DNA from: Struthio camelus
Taxonomy: Eukaryota > Chordata > Aves > Struthioniformes > Struthionidae
Direction: 5' to 3'
DNA length: 64,000 bases
Assembly: GCF_040807025.1 (NCBI RefSeq)
Contig: NC_090943.1
Location: forward strand, 118,991,900 to 119,055,899
Shown: in pieces, positions 39,652-52,000 of the stretch
How the letters are laid out: the number at the start of each line of letters is the position of its first letter
How positions within the stretch are numbered: the first letter of the stretch is position 1
Notes under the pieces: model-generated
Told to the model about the DNA's origin: nothing
What the model saw: only the letters and a program-made list of their open reading frames with translations
Databases searched by the model: none
Program-made: the position numbers and the translations under genes

Positions 39652-39657
39652 TTTATT
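39652..39657 (-). terminator. SMCHD1: candidate polyadenylation signal AATAAA of SMCHD1
   Basis: AATAAA on the minus strand, about 280 bp downstream of the SMCHD1 stop codon. It is the first canonical hexamer I find in a suitable position. Longer alternative 3' UTRs are possible. Confidence 0.45.
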
Positions 39658-39938
39658 GAAAAGATTTGATTTTTTATAAATAAAAAAGGATATATTTTAA
39701 ACTTTTTTCACACATGAACATAAAAACTCTGAAAGCTTTAAGAAATGAAATTAACTATACAAAAATTAGGCTATCAATGTTAAATACTTAAATTTTTGTC
39801 ACTACCAACTGAAATACATTTATATCTTCTATCAGTATAAAAATCTCCATAGTAATGGGTAATATAACATGAATATTTCCTTTAACTGAACTTATTCACA
39901 TTTTCAATACAAAGCTACTTCCAGCAAGTCTGATCAGT
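39658..39938 (-). other. SMCHD1: SMCHD1 3' UTR (proximal form)
   Basis: Sequence between the stop codon at 39941-39939 and the first AATAAA. AT-rich, with no open frame of note. The true extent depends on the polyadenylation site used. Confidence 0.5.
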
Positions 39939-40053
39939 CTATGCCTTTCTCTTTCGTGGAGTTCCATTAAATTCTGAAGGGGATATCTGCAGTGGCTGCT
40001 GTTCTTGCTGCTGTTGCTGCTTCTTTGTGGGAGAAGAGATCCATTCTTCTGAA
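39939..40053 (-). CDS. SMCHD1: SMCHD1 last coding exon (Gln-rich, basic C-terminus)
   Basis: Acceptor TTTTTGTTTAG at 40054-40055. The first base completes a Ser codon from the previous exon, then 37 codons and TAG follow. The text reads [11 protein letters not shown], then QQQQQEQQ, then [18 protein letters not shown]. The glutamines are coded by mixed CAG/CAA. The final PRKRKA is a basic cluster that could act as a nuclear localisation signal. As I remember it, the mammalian protein lacks a polyglutamine tail and ends differently here, so this exon may be specific to birds or reptiles. Confidence 0.85.
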
Positions 40054-43000
40054 CTAAACAAAAACATAGTACAGTAGGTTTACAATACAAGTCCTTTAAA
40101 GCTGTAACTGATGAAACGCACAGAGCGGCAACTAGTACAAATACTGCAGTCCCCATATTTGTGCATGGCTTCTTATTCTTGTAATTAATTTGTTAAAAAT
40201 AGGATTAGAATCAGCATTTACAACTTAGATACCTCTAATACCTAACTGCTTAATTTCTACTTGTGGATAAAAAAAAAAAAAAAGAAAATAACAAATGTAA
40301 ATAATAAAAAGATATTGCAATATAGTGAAAACTCATACTGAAAGTTATAGAATACAATTAAAAAAAAATCTGAAAAGTATGACCACAATTCAACAAAGCT
40401 CATAATGGAACCATGAGGAGAGATTTGAGAAACGGAAGAGTCAGCTCCATGCGATTCTGAAGAAGTAAACTTACACAATTCCATTAACTGTTTTGTTTAC
40501 AAAATGTTCATTAATTGGAATGGCATGGAAACTTAAAGAGTTTACAGATCAAGCCACCTCATATATGTCCAGGGTGTAACAAAGTTGAAAATATTGGAGA
40601 AGTCTGGGAATATGTGAATGCACATAGATGCCAACCAATCATTGCATAAAGGGAAACAGAATTTGAATTAGTAAGTAAGTTGTTGCATGAGCAACAAAAC
40701 CACACAACAGAAACTTTAAAGGAAGTTGAAATTATGTTGAAAGTCTGCCTTCTGCAAACTCTATTAATTGTTGGTCATTGTATACAAATATATATTTTTT
40801 AAATCTCCAGGAAAAAAAAAACCCAAAACTTATTTTTACTTCGAATTCAGGATATGAGAAAGTAATTACTACATTCAAAACAGACTTACCTATATAATTT
40901 TTTTACTGTTTCTCTTCGCATTCTTTTGGGAGGGATGGGAGTGTCACACATTTCTAGCATTACAGGCTGAAGTAATGATTCAGTGGCCTTATCTGATGGG
41001 GTCATACCTATGAAAAAATTGCAAATAAGAACAAATTTAAAAAAAATAACCCCATGGGTTATAAATGGGTCTTGAAACAGTCATATCAAACCTTTGAAAT
41101 AACGTGTAAGACTTGCCATAAATTTGATAGTTACTTTATGTCTGAAACTGAGTTCAAAGTTGATATGTAAAATCTTTCTGCTTAATTTACAGATATCACA
41201 GAGTAAATATTGATTTTTTAAAAATTATTTTAAATGAAATTAAATTGAAATTATTTGATCTTGATTTAAAATACATTTCTAACTTTTGGAAATACTATCC
41301 TTGCAGAAATAGGGGTGTTTCTTTTTATAGTATAATGTTTTGATTGTGTTTCCTTAGCAAAAGCAATTCAGCTCTTTACTAGGCAGTCATTTCAAAAAGA
41401 TTTTCAGTGTTCTCTATCACTGGGCAAACTAGACTAATATGGTTACATAATCTCTTATTAGTGAGATCATAGTCTCGTGTTCACAAGACACTGACTGACT
41501 GCATTTTGTATTATCTGAACATATTACTGGGCAGCGCTGATCTAGTCAGCACACACAGCATCGTAACACATACGGTCTTTCTATTCTTTCCCTAAAATCA
41601 AACATCTCTAAGCTCTTAAATAAACTTGAACTTCCTTCATAGTTTGAATTTGTCAGTTTGTAAGTGTGGACTACATCTGGATGTAGTTAAAAGTTTGCCT
41701 CCTTAATACATTGAAAGGTGTTAACAAAATCCAACATAATAACATACCCAGTTTTTGTTCTATCAGCTTGAGGTTCTTCTCTTGTTCAGCAAGTTCCTGT
41801 TTTTTCTTTTGCATTTCTGGAGTGTTAAGTGACCGCAACTGTGAATCAAGATCTTTATTCACGTTATCAAGTTTCAGCACTGCTGTACGGTATTGCTGAA
41901 GAAGCTCTAATTGAAGAATAAAATAAAACATAGAACAGTAAGTAATTATGAGTTAGAGGGCTACCAAATACAACGCAGACAAAGTACAAGCTTCAAAATA
42001 AAACACGTATTTCAAAAGCGCTATTAAAAAGGCGTACCCAAACCTACAGTGGGCGAGTGGCTGTGCCTAAAATGACTGTAGACAGAGGCTGAAAAATCAT
42101 TTCCAGCACTGTGATTTTTTTTTATTTTTGAGTAGGTATCTAGATCAGAGCAAAGTACTACTGAACTCTGAAAATGACTGTGGCAAACTGGTAATTATTA
42201 TTTTTTTTTAAACATACCTTGTCTTTTATGTGCTTCAAACTGAATTTCCTACCCTTGATGCCATTAAGTGCGTTTGTAGTCTTTTTTTGCTTTTAGCGCC
42301 ACAAAGCTGAAGTTTTGTATTACTGACTTGAATTCTAGTCCACCTTGTGGAATGGGAGAACATTTACTGAGTTTCGTTTTGTCACATCTATGAAAATTTA
42401 ACCAAGGCAATAGCAATAGCCTCATGCGAACAAGGGCTTATTTTGCTGACAAACTTGTTACTCTTGTTAGTGTATGAGATGAAGAACTTGTCTGAGTACA
42501 AACATTGAACAAATGTGTGAAGCAATAAAGAAAGTGTTCAAGCATGTTAGCCCAGGCTCATTCCTTTTACTTTGTGGTGAATATAAGATAGCTCACACAA
42601 AAGCTTTAACTGAAGACCTTACGTTTGCCACAGGATGAAAGCATTCTCATAGATAGCTACTGCAGATTGGCTAAGGCACTGTATATGCCTTTCAGTTTTC
42701 CAAGCACCTTGTAAGTGTAATCACAGTTTAAGTCACTATTTTCCTTTTAGCTATAAACATACAAGAACAACAACTCAGAACTAATGTTAAGTCTGCAATC
42801 CACTTCAAAACAAGTCTTCTATAATAAGGCGCTGTCCTTCAAATGGAACTTCACTATTATTTCCATTTGAACGTCTAGAGACTATCCAAGTGAAATCAAA
42901 ACATGTCCTTTTCTTGCATCATGATTGCTCCTGTACTAATTGTAAAAACTTCAATTTAATCCACATTTGGTAATAAATGAGTTCCATAATTGAAAACGTG

Positions 43001-46000
43001 AGGATAGACAAATATAAAATGTGCTAAGAACAGCATATTTCCATCTGTAGCTGAAATGTTTACTATGTTATTCTTAGATTTAATATATTTTTACTGAAAG
43101 TCCTAGAAGAGGCCTTTTCAGTCTTTTTTTCCTCCTTCAACAGGTCAATGTTAAATAGTTTCTTCACATATAAGGCTATTCCAATTTGTACAAGTACATT
43201 CACACACTATGCATCCCGTGTTTCTAGGAATACCAATGTAGAAAAGCTACATGTCCATGCTTTTGAAGGTAAGTGTTAAGAAACAACCGTAACTTGTGAA
43301 TAAGGCCTTCAGTGCTTTACAATTCAGTCAGCTATTACATGTTAGAAACTGCCATCTTTTAAATTCATTTATAACCTGTTTTCTGAAAGGAAGAATCTAA
43401 AAGCACATAGTGAAATATATTTGATACTGTAGGAAAAATAATGTCTCTCTTTTTTAGGGAAATAATGTAAAAAATGTTGTGGATGACTCTGATGAGAAAA
43501 TAAATTTTTCTACCACTGCTTCACAGAGCTCACTTGCACAGTAAGAAATTCTAAATTGATATACGGCATTCCTGGTGAAGAGACTTGCAGCTTCTGTTTC
43601 CAAGGATGCTGTAATTCAACCAGCCCAACCTCCTTATGCCTGCTGCTTGAATGACTACCAATGTTTATGCTCTTCTCACTAATAAGACTAAGAAAAAGGG
43701 AGAATATCCGATGATTTTTTAAAATATATTTTCTTTCAGAAAATTTAATAGCTTAAGCTTTTAAGAAAAGAGCAATTCACAAAAGGACATTGCACAGGTC
43801 ATACTTTTAAAAAAATAACTTTACCCTAAATTGAATTTTTCCTTCTTATATTACATAAAAAAGCAAATATATGCAATGAACATAATTCTGTATTTCAATT
43901 ACTTCATAAACCCACCTATCTGTCCGGAGAGAGTAGAGTAAAGTTTTGGCATGGGTGCTCCAAATACCATTCCTCTGAGTTTGTCCATTGGAGGAGCTTT
44001 ATTCTGAAGGCCTCCAAATTTTCCATTGCTGCGAATCCTGTCTCCTTCCCTAGTCAGCAATGTAGGGCAATGTGTGATTTTTACAACCTACACAGGTATT
44101 AAAAAAGGTATATTAAATTAGCAACTACATGAAAAGGAAAATGTAACTTTTCAGAAATGGTGCTGTGAAGCTTTGCATTTTTCAACTACAATACGGCTGG
44201 TTCTGTAAGGGGGATATATTTCATTTCATGACTTTGCTCTCAAGTAACAGAATAAATATATTAAATTTAAATAGCATTACCAGTCATTATGAAACCTCGA
44301 TTTTTTTGTCCTCATATTTTAAGAGAATTCTGGGGGCAGAATTTAGATCTATGATGGGAGACAGCTCATTATCATCATATACTATGAAGTAATGGCAATG
44401 AAGATTAGTTTTGGGAAAAACTGTGAGCACTTATCTGATGAAGTATCAAAAGGACAGTGTTGTTTTTTAAAATGCACAAAATTCAAAGCATCTGGAATCC
44501 AAGGGATTTATTTCTTATAACACGTCCAATAAAACTTTCACAGAGTTGATGAAATTTACCTGTGGTGGGTGATCAAAAGAAATGCAGTTCACTCACCAAA
44601 ATGAAATGACCCAGACTTCTTTTTGAGAAGTCAGGAGTGACTGCATACAGAAATTCCTTTTTCCGAACTGACACAGACAGTCAGTCTCCTAAATATGCTG
44701 TTTTATGTACAGGTTAACAACCAAATTTGACTCTCCTGTTTGAGTTTGTTGTAATAAAGCATAAGTATGTATGTATGCAATCCATATAAACACACACACG
44801 TGTGTACATACATTTATATATATTTTGCTTAAAATGTCAACAGCTGCAGTAACTAAAATTCACTCAAAGACTTGATTTTTGATGAAACAAACACATGCAG
44901 CTTTCACAGTAGGAAAAATGGTAGCTATTTGTTCACTTAATGGACATGACAGGCTGGTAACACATCATGAAATTAAAATATTCATAAGTGAAGCAGTTTT
45001 TACTATGACTATATCCATATTTCTGAAACGCTCTTTGAAAAGTTTTAAGACTTTCTTTGTTTCCAGGTTACCAGCTAGCAGTAGGCAATAAAATGGCAAC
45101 AGGATCACAGAGTGGAAGAGTTGCTCAGGCCCACAGTACAGAGAAGGAAATCAATGCTGCACTGACTGTAAAAGAATGAAACTGGCATCCAATTTTAGAT
45201 GTCATCAGAGGTTCCTCATTAACTTGTCGTTCTCTTAAGAACGACCCTACGATGCAATTTCTTCTACATCCGGAGAGAAAAAAAGAGAGTATCTAGCCTC
45301 AAGAGCTTAATGCTTAATCAGTACAGTTCTAATTCTTATGCTGAATCAACATTTCAATTGTAACAACCTCATAAGCTGAAATAGAAAGTACCCAGCGTCA
45401 GGACTTCCTCAGAGTATATACTCTTGTCTGCTGAAATTTGTCCCATTAAACCTAAACATAACAGGTCAGAGAAAGATCTAATAAGTTTCACATCAAGCTC
45501 TTAGCCATTTTAATGGATCTCCGTTTTCATGACATGCCTCAGATTCCTTCTTTGTACACATAGGGACTAGGAAACTACTGAAGAACTTGCATTAACACTA
45601 ACAGCAAAACTTCAAATGTCTAGTCTTTAAAAAAACAGTCCCACGCTTCATGGCAGCATTCACATAATGGAATTTGATAAATGGAGATAATCTTGTCAGT
45701 GCCAACAACAGAGATTTCATTCACTGTTAAGTGCATTGAGACTTACAGACAATAAGCATACTGGAGCGGATCATTCACAGATGAAAACACATAGGTCACG
45801 CAGCATCACACTTAGCAATCTATCATTCTAAGTTTACAACGTTTAATATGTAGCTCTGTCATATTTTCTAAAATAAAAACAAATAACAACAATAATAATA
45901 ATAATAAAAAAATCCCAAACTATAGAACATACCTCTTTTCTATAATGATTGGCAGCATCCAAGTTATCTATAATGATAGTGTCACCCAAAAGCATCCCGA

Positions 46001-49000
46001 ACACTGAAAATGTAAATTTCTGAATTGTGAAACTTCTCCGCAACAAAAAAACTTTTAAGTTTTGAAAAATCAATTCTGAGGTTTCAGTATTGCAGCTTTT
46101 CAGATGAGTGCAAGGGAAATAGTATATGGAGTATATTTTTCAAAGATATTTTCTTCTGAGATAAAGATGAATATGCAAACTTTTGTTTTCAGCAAAGAAT
46201 TTATAAAGAAAGAATTTCAGTATGGTTAATTGCCTTATGACATAACTGACTGTATTTTCCACCATTGCAATCTCTCAATATTTTGCATTCAAATTTGTAA
46301 AGACACACAAAATGAAATCCTGAGTTTAAGAAATTATATAAATGATAATTTGTTTTTCTGCTCCTCCCTGAAGCATTCTTGGTTTATTCGGTGGATTATC
46401 AAAGAATAAAGCAATCAGAGGTTGACAACACACACACACACACAAAAGTGCAATTTGTTTTAAGTTCCCTGATCTGTTAATAAAAAAAATTGTTCCATAC
46501 AAAGTCTAACTTGATGTAGCCTTGCATAAGACATATCAAATAAGTGGCTTTTAAATTACCTCAGAAAAGCAATAGCTTATGAGATAGCCAGAAATGCAAA
46601 GAAACTGTAGTTGAAAGTCTCTGAAAGAATATCCAACTTTGGGAAAACAAACTGGAGTAAAAAGTGTTTTTTTATTAATACTAGAAAGGAATATTTCAAT
46701 ACTGGGAAGTTGTGAAGTTAAATGAAAAACTTCAGATTGAACTAATTACAAATTTCAACTTTGGGTATAATGGTGCAGCTCTATTAAGCTTAAGAAAAAG
46801 TGAGTAGGCGAAGGTAGCTACTGCTACATTGTTAGAAAGAGCAGGAGGATAAAATTTGCCTAAACTGAAAGCTACATAAATATTAAAAACTTAGTTTTCC
46901 TGTAAATATTTAAGTATAACATATAACAATGTACAGTTTGGTTTGAATGTATATAAATCAATGCACTACACATTTTTGAGAGGAGTAGGACTGGAAAAAA
47001 CATGAAATCAGTAATTTCTGCAATAAGAAAATATAAAACCAACATACGGTAATTAGGTTCAGCTTACACAAGCTTAGGAATACAAAACAATAGTGCAGTA
47101 ATTTAAAAAAGAAAAAAGCTCTATAATATAGTAGAGGAAAATAAGACAACAGGCAAAGACAGTGCAAATTTTTAACACTCATGTCATGCTCTTGTTACCA
47201 GGAGATATTAGGATGAAGGTACACTGGTATTTGCAAACGTCTTAATGGACATTACTAAACAATTTATGATTTGTGATGTTTCTTTTTAAGAAGAAAGTTA
47301 CTACCATATTCTTTAATGACATTTACCTGTTTGACAATGCTCTACGTTATCTGGAAATGTTAGCAGATCTCTGGCAAATACAGGATTTCCAACAGGTCTG
47401 AAGCAGATTTTTCCATTTCTTAAGTGAGGCAAAGGCCTGGTTAAAGAAAAGGGAGGGTAACGAAGAAGAAAAGAAGAAAGTAATTTATCCTTACTTTTAT
47501 TATTTCTTCTGACAATATAGCCAAAAATCACAAACTGAATTGAATACATCTCAACACTTCCATATTAGGAGCTAGATGATCCCAACATTAAATAAAATGC
47601 CAATTACACTAAGGATGCTTCAGTGAAAAACTAATTTTTACATGTGACCTATATGTAACAATTTCATTTGATTAATTTTGTGGGCCACTTTACTGTGCTC
47701 TTTTAAAAAAACTGAGATTTTGGACCTTTTACATACATTTGCACATCAACACTTTTCTAAAAGTATGTCCTTACAATGTCAGTAGTCAACTTGATAAGCA
47801 AATTATTTTCAAGCACAGACAGGATTTTTATATTTTCCTTTATTTTCTAGGAAAACAAATCAACTTATTATTATTAATTTCTATTACTACAGATGATTTT
47901 AGGGAATGTGCTCCTAAGCTGGATTTTAAAAAAAAGTTAGAATTCTATTTGAAGCACTAGAATTATTTAAAAAAAAAATCAAGTTTCTGATCCAGAAACA
48001 CATAATAATATTGTTATAGTGAATAAAATTTGAAAATTGTCTTCTCTGTTTAATATAAATGTCCTATAAAATACAGAAAGAACAACCCAAGTTAAATGCA
48101 TAAAACTAGGATTTCAGTTAACATTCCAAGTGAAATTACTATTGCTATTATTGTGAGGCCAGAAATGCTATACTTTGAATCTTTAAAATGAGTAAAGTTT
48201 AAAAACCAAATTAGACAAACAAAGTTGAAGATGTATGTACGAAAATGTAGAACTTTCATTGTTTTTTCTCTACCTGTTCCAGTCGGGGAGTGTCTTCTTG
48301 TAAATAGAATCAAGGGGTAGCACTTGTTGTCGACCCTGAGTTTCATCAAAAATACAACGAGCAGCTTCAGTAGTCAGCGTAACTACACAGTCCATGTCAC
48401 TTGCCAAATGCCAAGAGATAACTTTTGCTGCTTCGTTATCCTCAATTTGTGCTAAATGTGCAATCTGTGCCATAGAAGTTAAAACAGTCAAAATGGGAGC
48501 CAAGACCGTGTTCATACTAATCACAATCTTTCTGCAACTGCAATCAGACATTTAATTACCCCGTTGACGGCCCCTTCAGAAAAACTGCACATCTGATGGG
48601 ACTAGAATGCTATCTTTTTCTCAGAACTTCCCAAGAATTACTCAGATATTCTGTTAGCTTATTTTTCATCACTACCACCTCCTGGAACCAATAAAACTGA
48701 CTTGAAGGGCTCTTTGGGAAGCAACTCACCTTGCCTAAAATATCCTGGTTGCCTTTTGGGTAATTTGGGAGGGTACAAGTTCGCCTTGGCTGCTTCATTA
48801 ATCCTTCTTGATCTGTCATCTTTTGTTTTATGAGAGAATCCACATACTGAAGCTGTGAATTGAAATGGAAAGTTAGCAAACATCTATCAAGCTACAGGAA
48901 CAGATAAAGTATCTGTTGTTAATCAAGTTCCTAATAAAAAATATTCAATCCTCTAAAATAGACTCTTATTATATAGGGGACAGTTGTACGTAATCGCAGA

Positions 49001-52000
49001 GAACAGCAAAAGAAGACACTGTAATTGTGGCTCCGAACTTTATTATTATTATTATTTTTAAAAACTCCAGGGACCTTACAATTCTTTCTGTCAGGTTCTT
49101 TCACAAAGAGCTACCAGAGCCTGATTAGAGCCAAACTGAAGAAAGTCTGAATCAGCAGGAGGCGGCAACCACAAACAAATAAAAAGAAAGCATTTTAGAA
49201 GCAGGGAACTATGCCCAGGCCTGAGAACAGTTTAGCCAGCAGGGGGAACTTACCTATCATGATTGTGCAATGCATATCATTGAAAACGCTAATTTTACTG
49301 ATTTGCAATTAATTACTATAACACTTGTGTTTATTTGACCTAAAGATAAGGGGAAATTTAAATAATTATTTTTAAAAATTTCAGTAGTTTGAAAATGTTC
49401 TTTAAAACCTTTCTTTAAAATACAATTGGATCTTTACGGGAAACCTGAAAGGTCAGTACAGTGTATCCCCATTACTAATTTATTTTTAGGTGTGGCAGTA
49501 ACATACAAAATGCTCTATTCTGTAAAAACAAGTGCTTCCCTTTGGCCTGCTTATGCCAGCAAACGTGTTACAATACATCCAGTGTATGCTGATCAGGCTG
49601 TAACAGCCAGTTTTTTTACTAGCAGTACCAGTACACTGCCAGTAACCTTAGCAGAAAAACAAAAACACAATCAGGATATAAAAGAGAACTTTTGTCTTCT
49701 TTTTCTAAAAATTCCTTTGAGAGAGAGGTAGACTAGCAGAATAGTAAAAAAATTTAAATTTGGCACTGGTTTGTAAATTTTCCTCATGGTTTAAATTTTC
49801 AAAGTTTTGGTAATATGTGCTTGTGTCCATATCACTGTGATCCAATAATGTACCGATTTCACGTTAAGATTTAGATTTACTTTTAAGATGTTAAAGAGTC
49901 TAGTAAGAAATAAGCCATACTGTGTTTGTCTGTGGTAAATCAATTTGATGTTTTTTCAGTTCATTCTTCAGGTGAATTTCTCTTGTTTCGGCTTCTTTAG
50001 CTTGACCTGAAACCAATAAAATCAACAGAAAATAAGAAAATGTGAGAAAGCAACTGAGCATTTCTTAAGCAATTTCTTACAGTTTTTTAGAAAGATCCCA
50101 CCCACAGCTGAAAGTATCTAATGTATTGAAGGTTCTCAATTTCAGCACAGAATCTCAGGACTTGTCCAAAAAGACCTTGTGATTTGGCCAGATCATAGGA
50201 AATTACAGCAAGCTGTCATCAGCTTAAACTTCAGGAGACAAAGACTAGTCCTTAGATCAGCCTGAGCATGTAAGTGCTTTTTTCTTTCAGACCTTTAATT
50301 GCCTTTCCAAGTGGTTCTCCAACAGACAAAATAGCAACAGGGAAAGGAGCCATGGCAGGTAGCACTACTTCTCTTATCCCTTACTTTGGACACCATTTTC
50401 TGGCTACCATTTTACCCAGCTCTCATACCTGAACTGAAGGAGTTTTGAGAACAAACAAGTAAGCACAGGTGAGTTGCCTCCTGCTCTCTCTATTCAAAAA
50501 GATTTATCCATATTTGGAAACATTTTTAAGCATAAAGTGCTCTAAATAACTCTCTAGAGATACGCAAAAATCAGAAAACGTGAGGCAAAATTCTTTGCTT
50601 CTCATGTTAGATTTCAGGAATTTGCATCCATAACAGCAGCATGCAGTAAGCAAGTAACAGAAACCTAGTCTTGTACTAAAATTACAAAAAATAAAGCATC
50701 TTCTAATTCCAACATGCCTTTTTTTTTTTTTTTTTAAAACCTTTAAGTGACTACTTAAAACAAGAATTCAAAATACGTCAAAGAAAACAAACCTCCTGAT
50801 CAACAGGGAGGATGATTCAAACAAAATAATAATGCAAACAAAATATTTCCTTTTTCTTCTCTCCCAATTCCATAAACAACTGCCCTCAGACTGCCCTATT
50901 GTTTAACAGACTTTAAAACAGATTACATTTGCTGAAGAACATACACATAAACAATGACAATCTACACAATACTTTGGGATACTATATGTAGGATCAAAAA
51001 TGAGGAGAACAGTGATATAATACAAATGTAGGGTTAATTTTTCAAAAGATTATCTACAGTTCATTCCCTAAAACCATTTTTAGGCAACAGCTGTTTAATT
51101 TCCAGATTGCTGAGCATTCACACATCCATTGTAAAGATGGGAGTGCAAGGCAACTGGGGCAGGGGGAGGGGAAAAAAAAAATTCAAACCTAACTTAAATG
51201 TTTAGCTTCTCCTTTGACAGTTCTGACATAAGAAATTCTACCTCAAATCAAGACCTTTCATAGGTAGCTCCATCCAGTACCTAGAAGCGCCCCTGCTAAC
51301 AGAGATGATATACTCCTTCCATTCCTCTTCAATTAATTTACCTCATTATTTCAACGCTAACTTTTCAACTCCTCTCTATAGTCTCAAAATCATTAAAGGA
51401 ACAAAAAGTTTCATTCCCAGGAAATGTATTTATATATTTGCTTGAACTTACATTTCATTTCAGTAACAAGCTGATTAGTCGTATCAAACCAATTTCTGTA
51501 AACGCCTATGGACTGAGATAGTTGGTCTCTCTCCCTTGTAAGTGTTGCCATCTGTTGCTGCTTCTTGAAATCTACACGAAGAAATATATATATTTTTAGA
51601 AGAAAACATGGTAACATACTTAGTTTATACAAACATCAGCAAAAATCTATTAGGCTATCACATAGTTTTGCTGCAGTCAAAGGATGACTGCAATAATTAG
51701 AATTACTGACCTAAAAATAGTCTGTTCTAAAAGAAAAGAGTAATTAAAATGTACCATTGTAAAACATAAATGACAGACGGTATGGTTCCAAAGGTTTTTT
51801 CAAGGCTGGAAGATCTGGCTCAAATACAAGAATATATTCAGTGCTATCTCTTCCAGGACTGTTTTCGGCCAGGACTAGATTCTAATAAAACAAAGATGTA
51901 CGTTTATATTCACATTTGAGGTAACACACAAAATAAAATAAGCATACTTCAAACACCTTATAAAATTAGCTAATATACAATGCCTATAAGCTATGACTAC

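Noticed and set aside
44770..44825. CACACACACGTGTGTAC palindromic simple-repeat patch
   Set aside because: Simple CA/TG and TA repetition gives the palindrome; nothing beyond a microsatellite.
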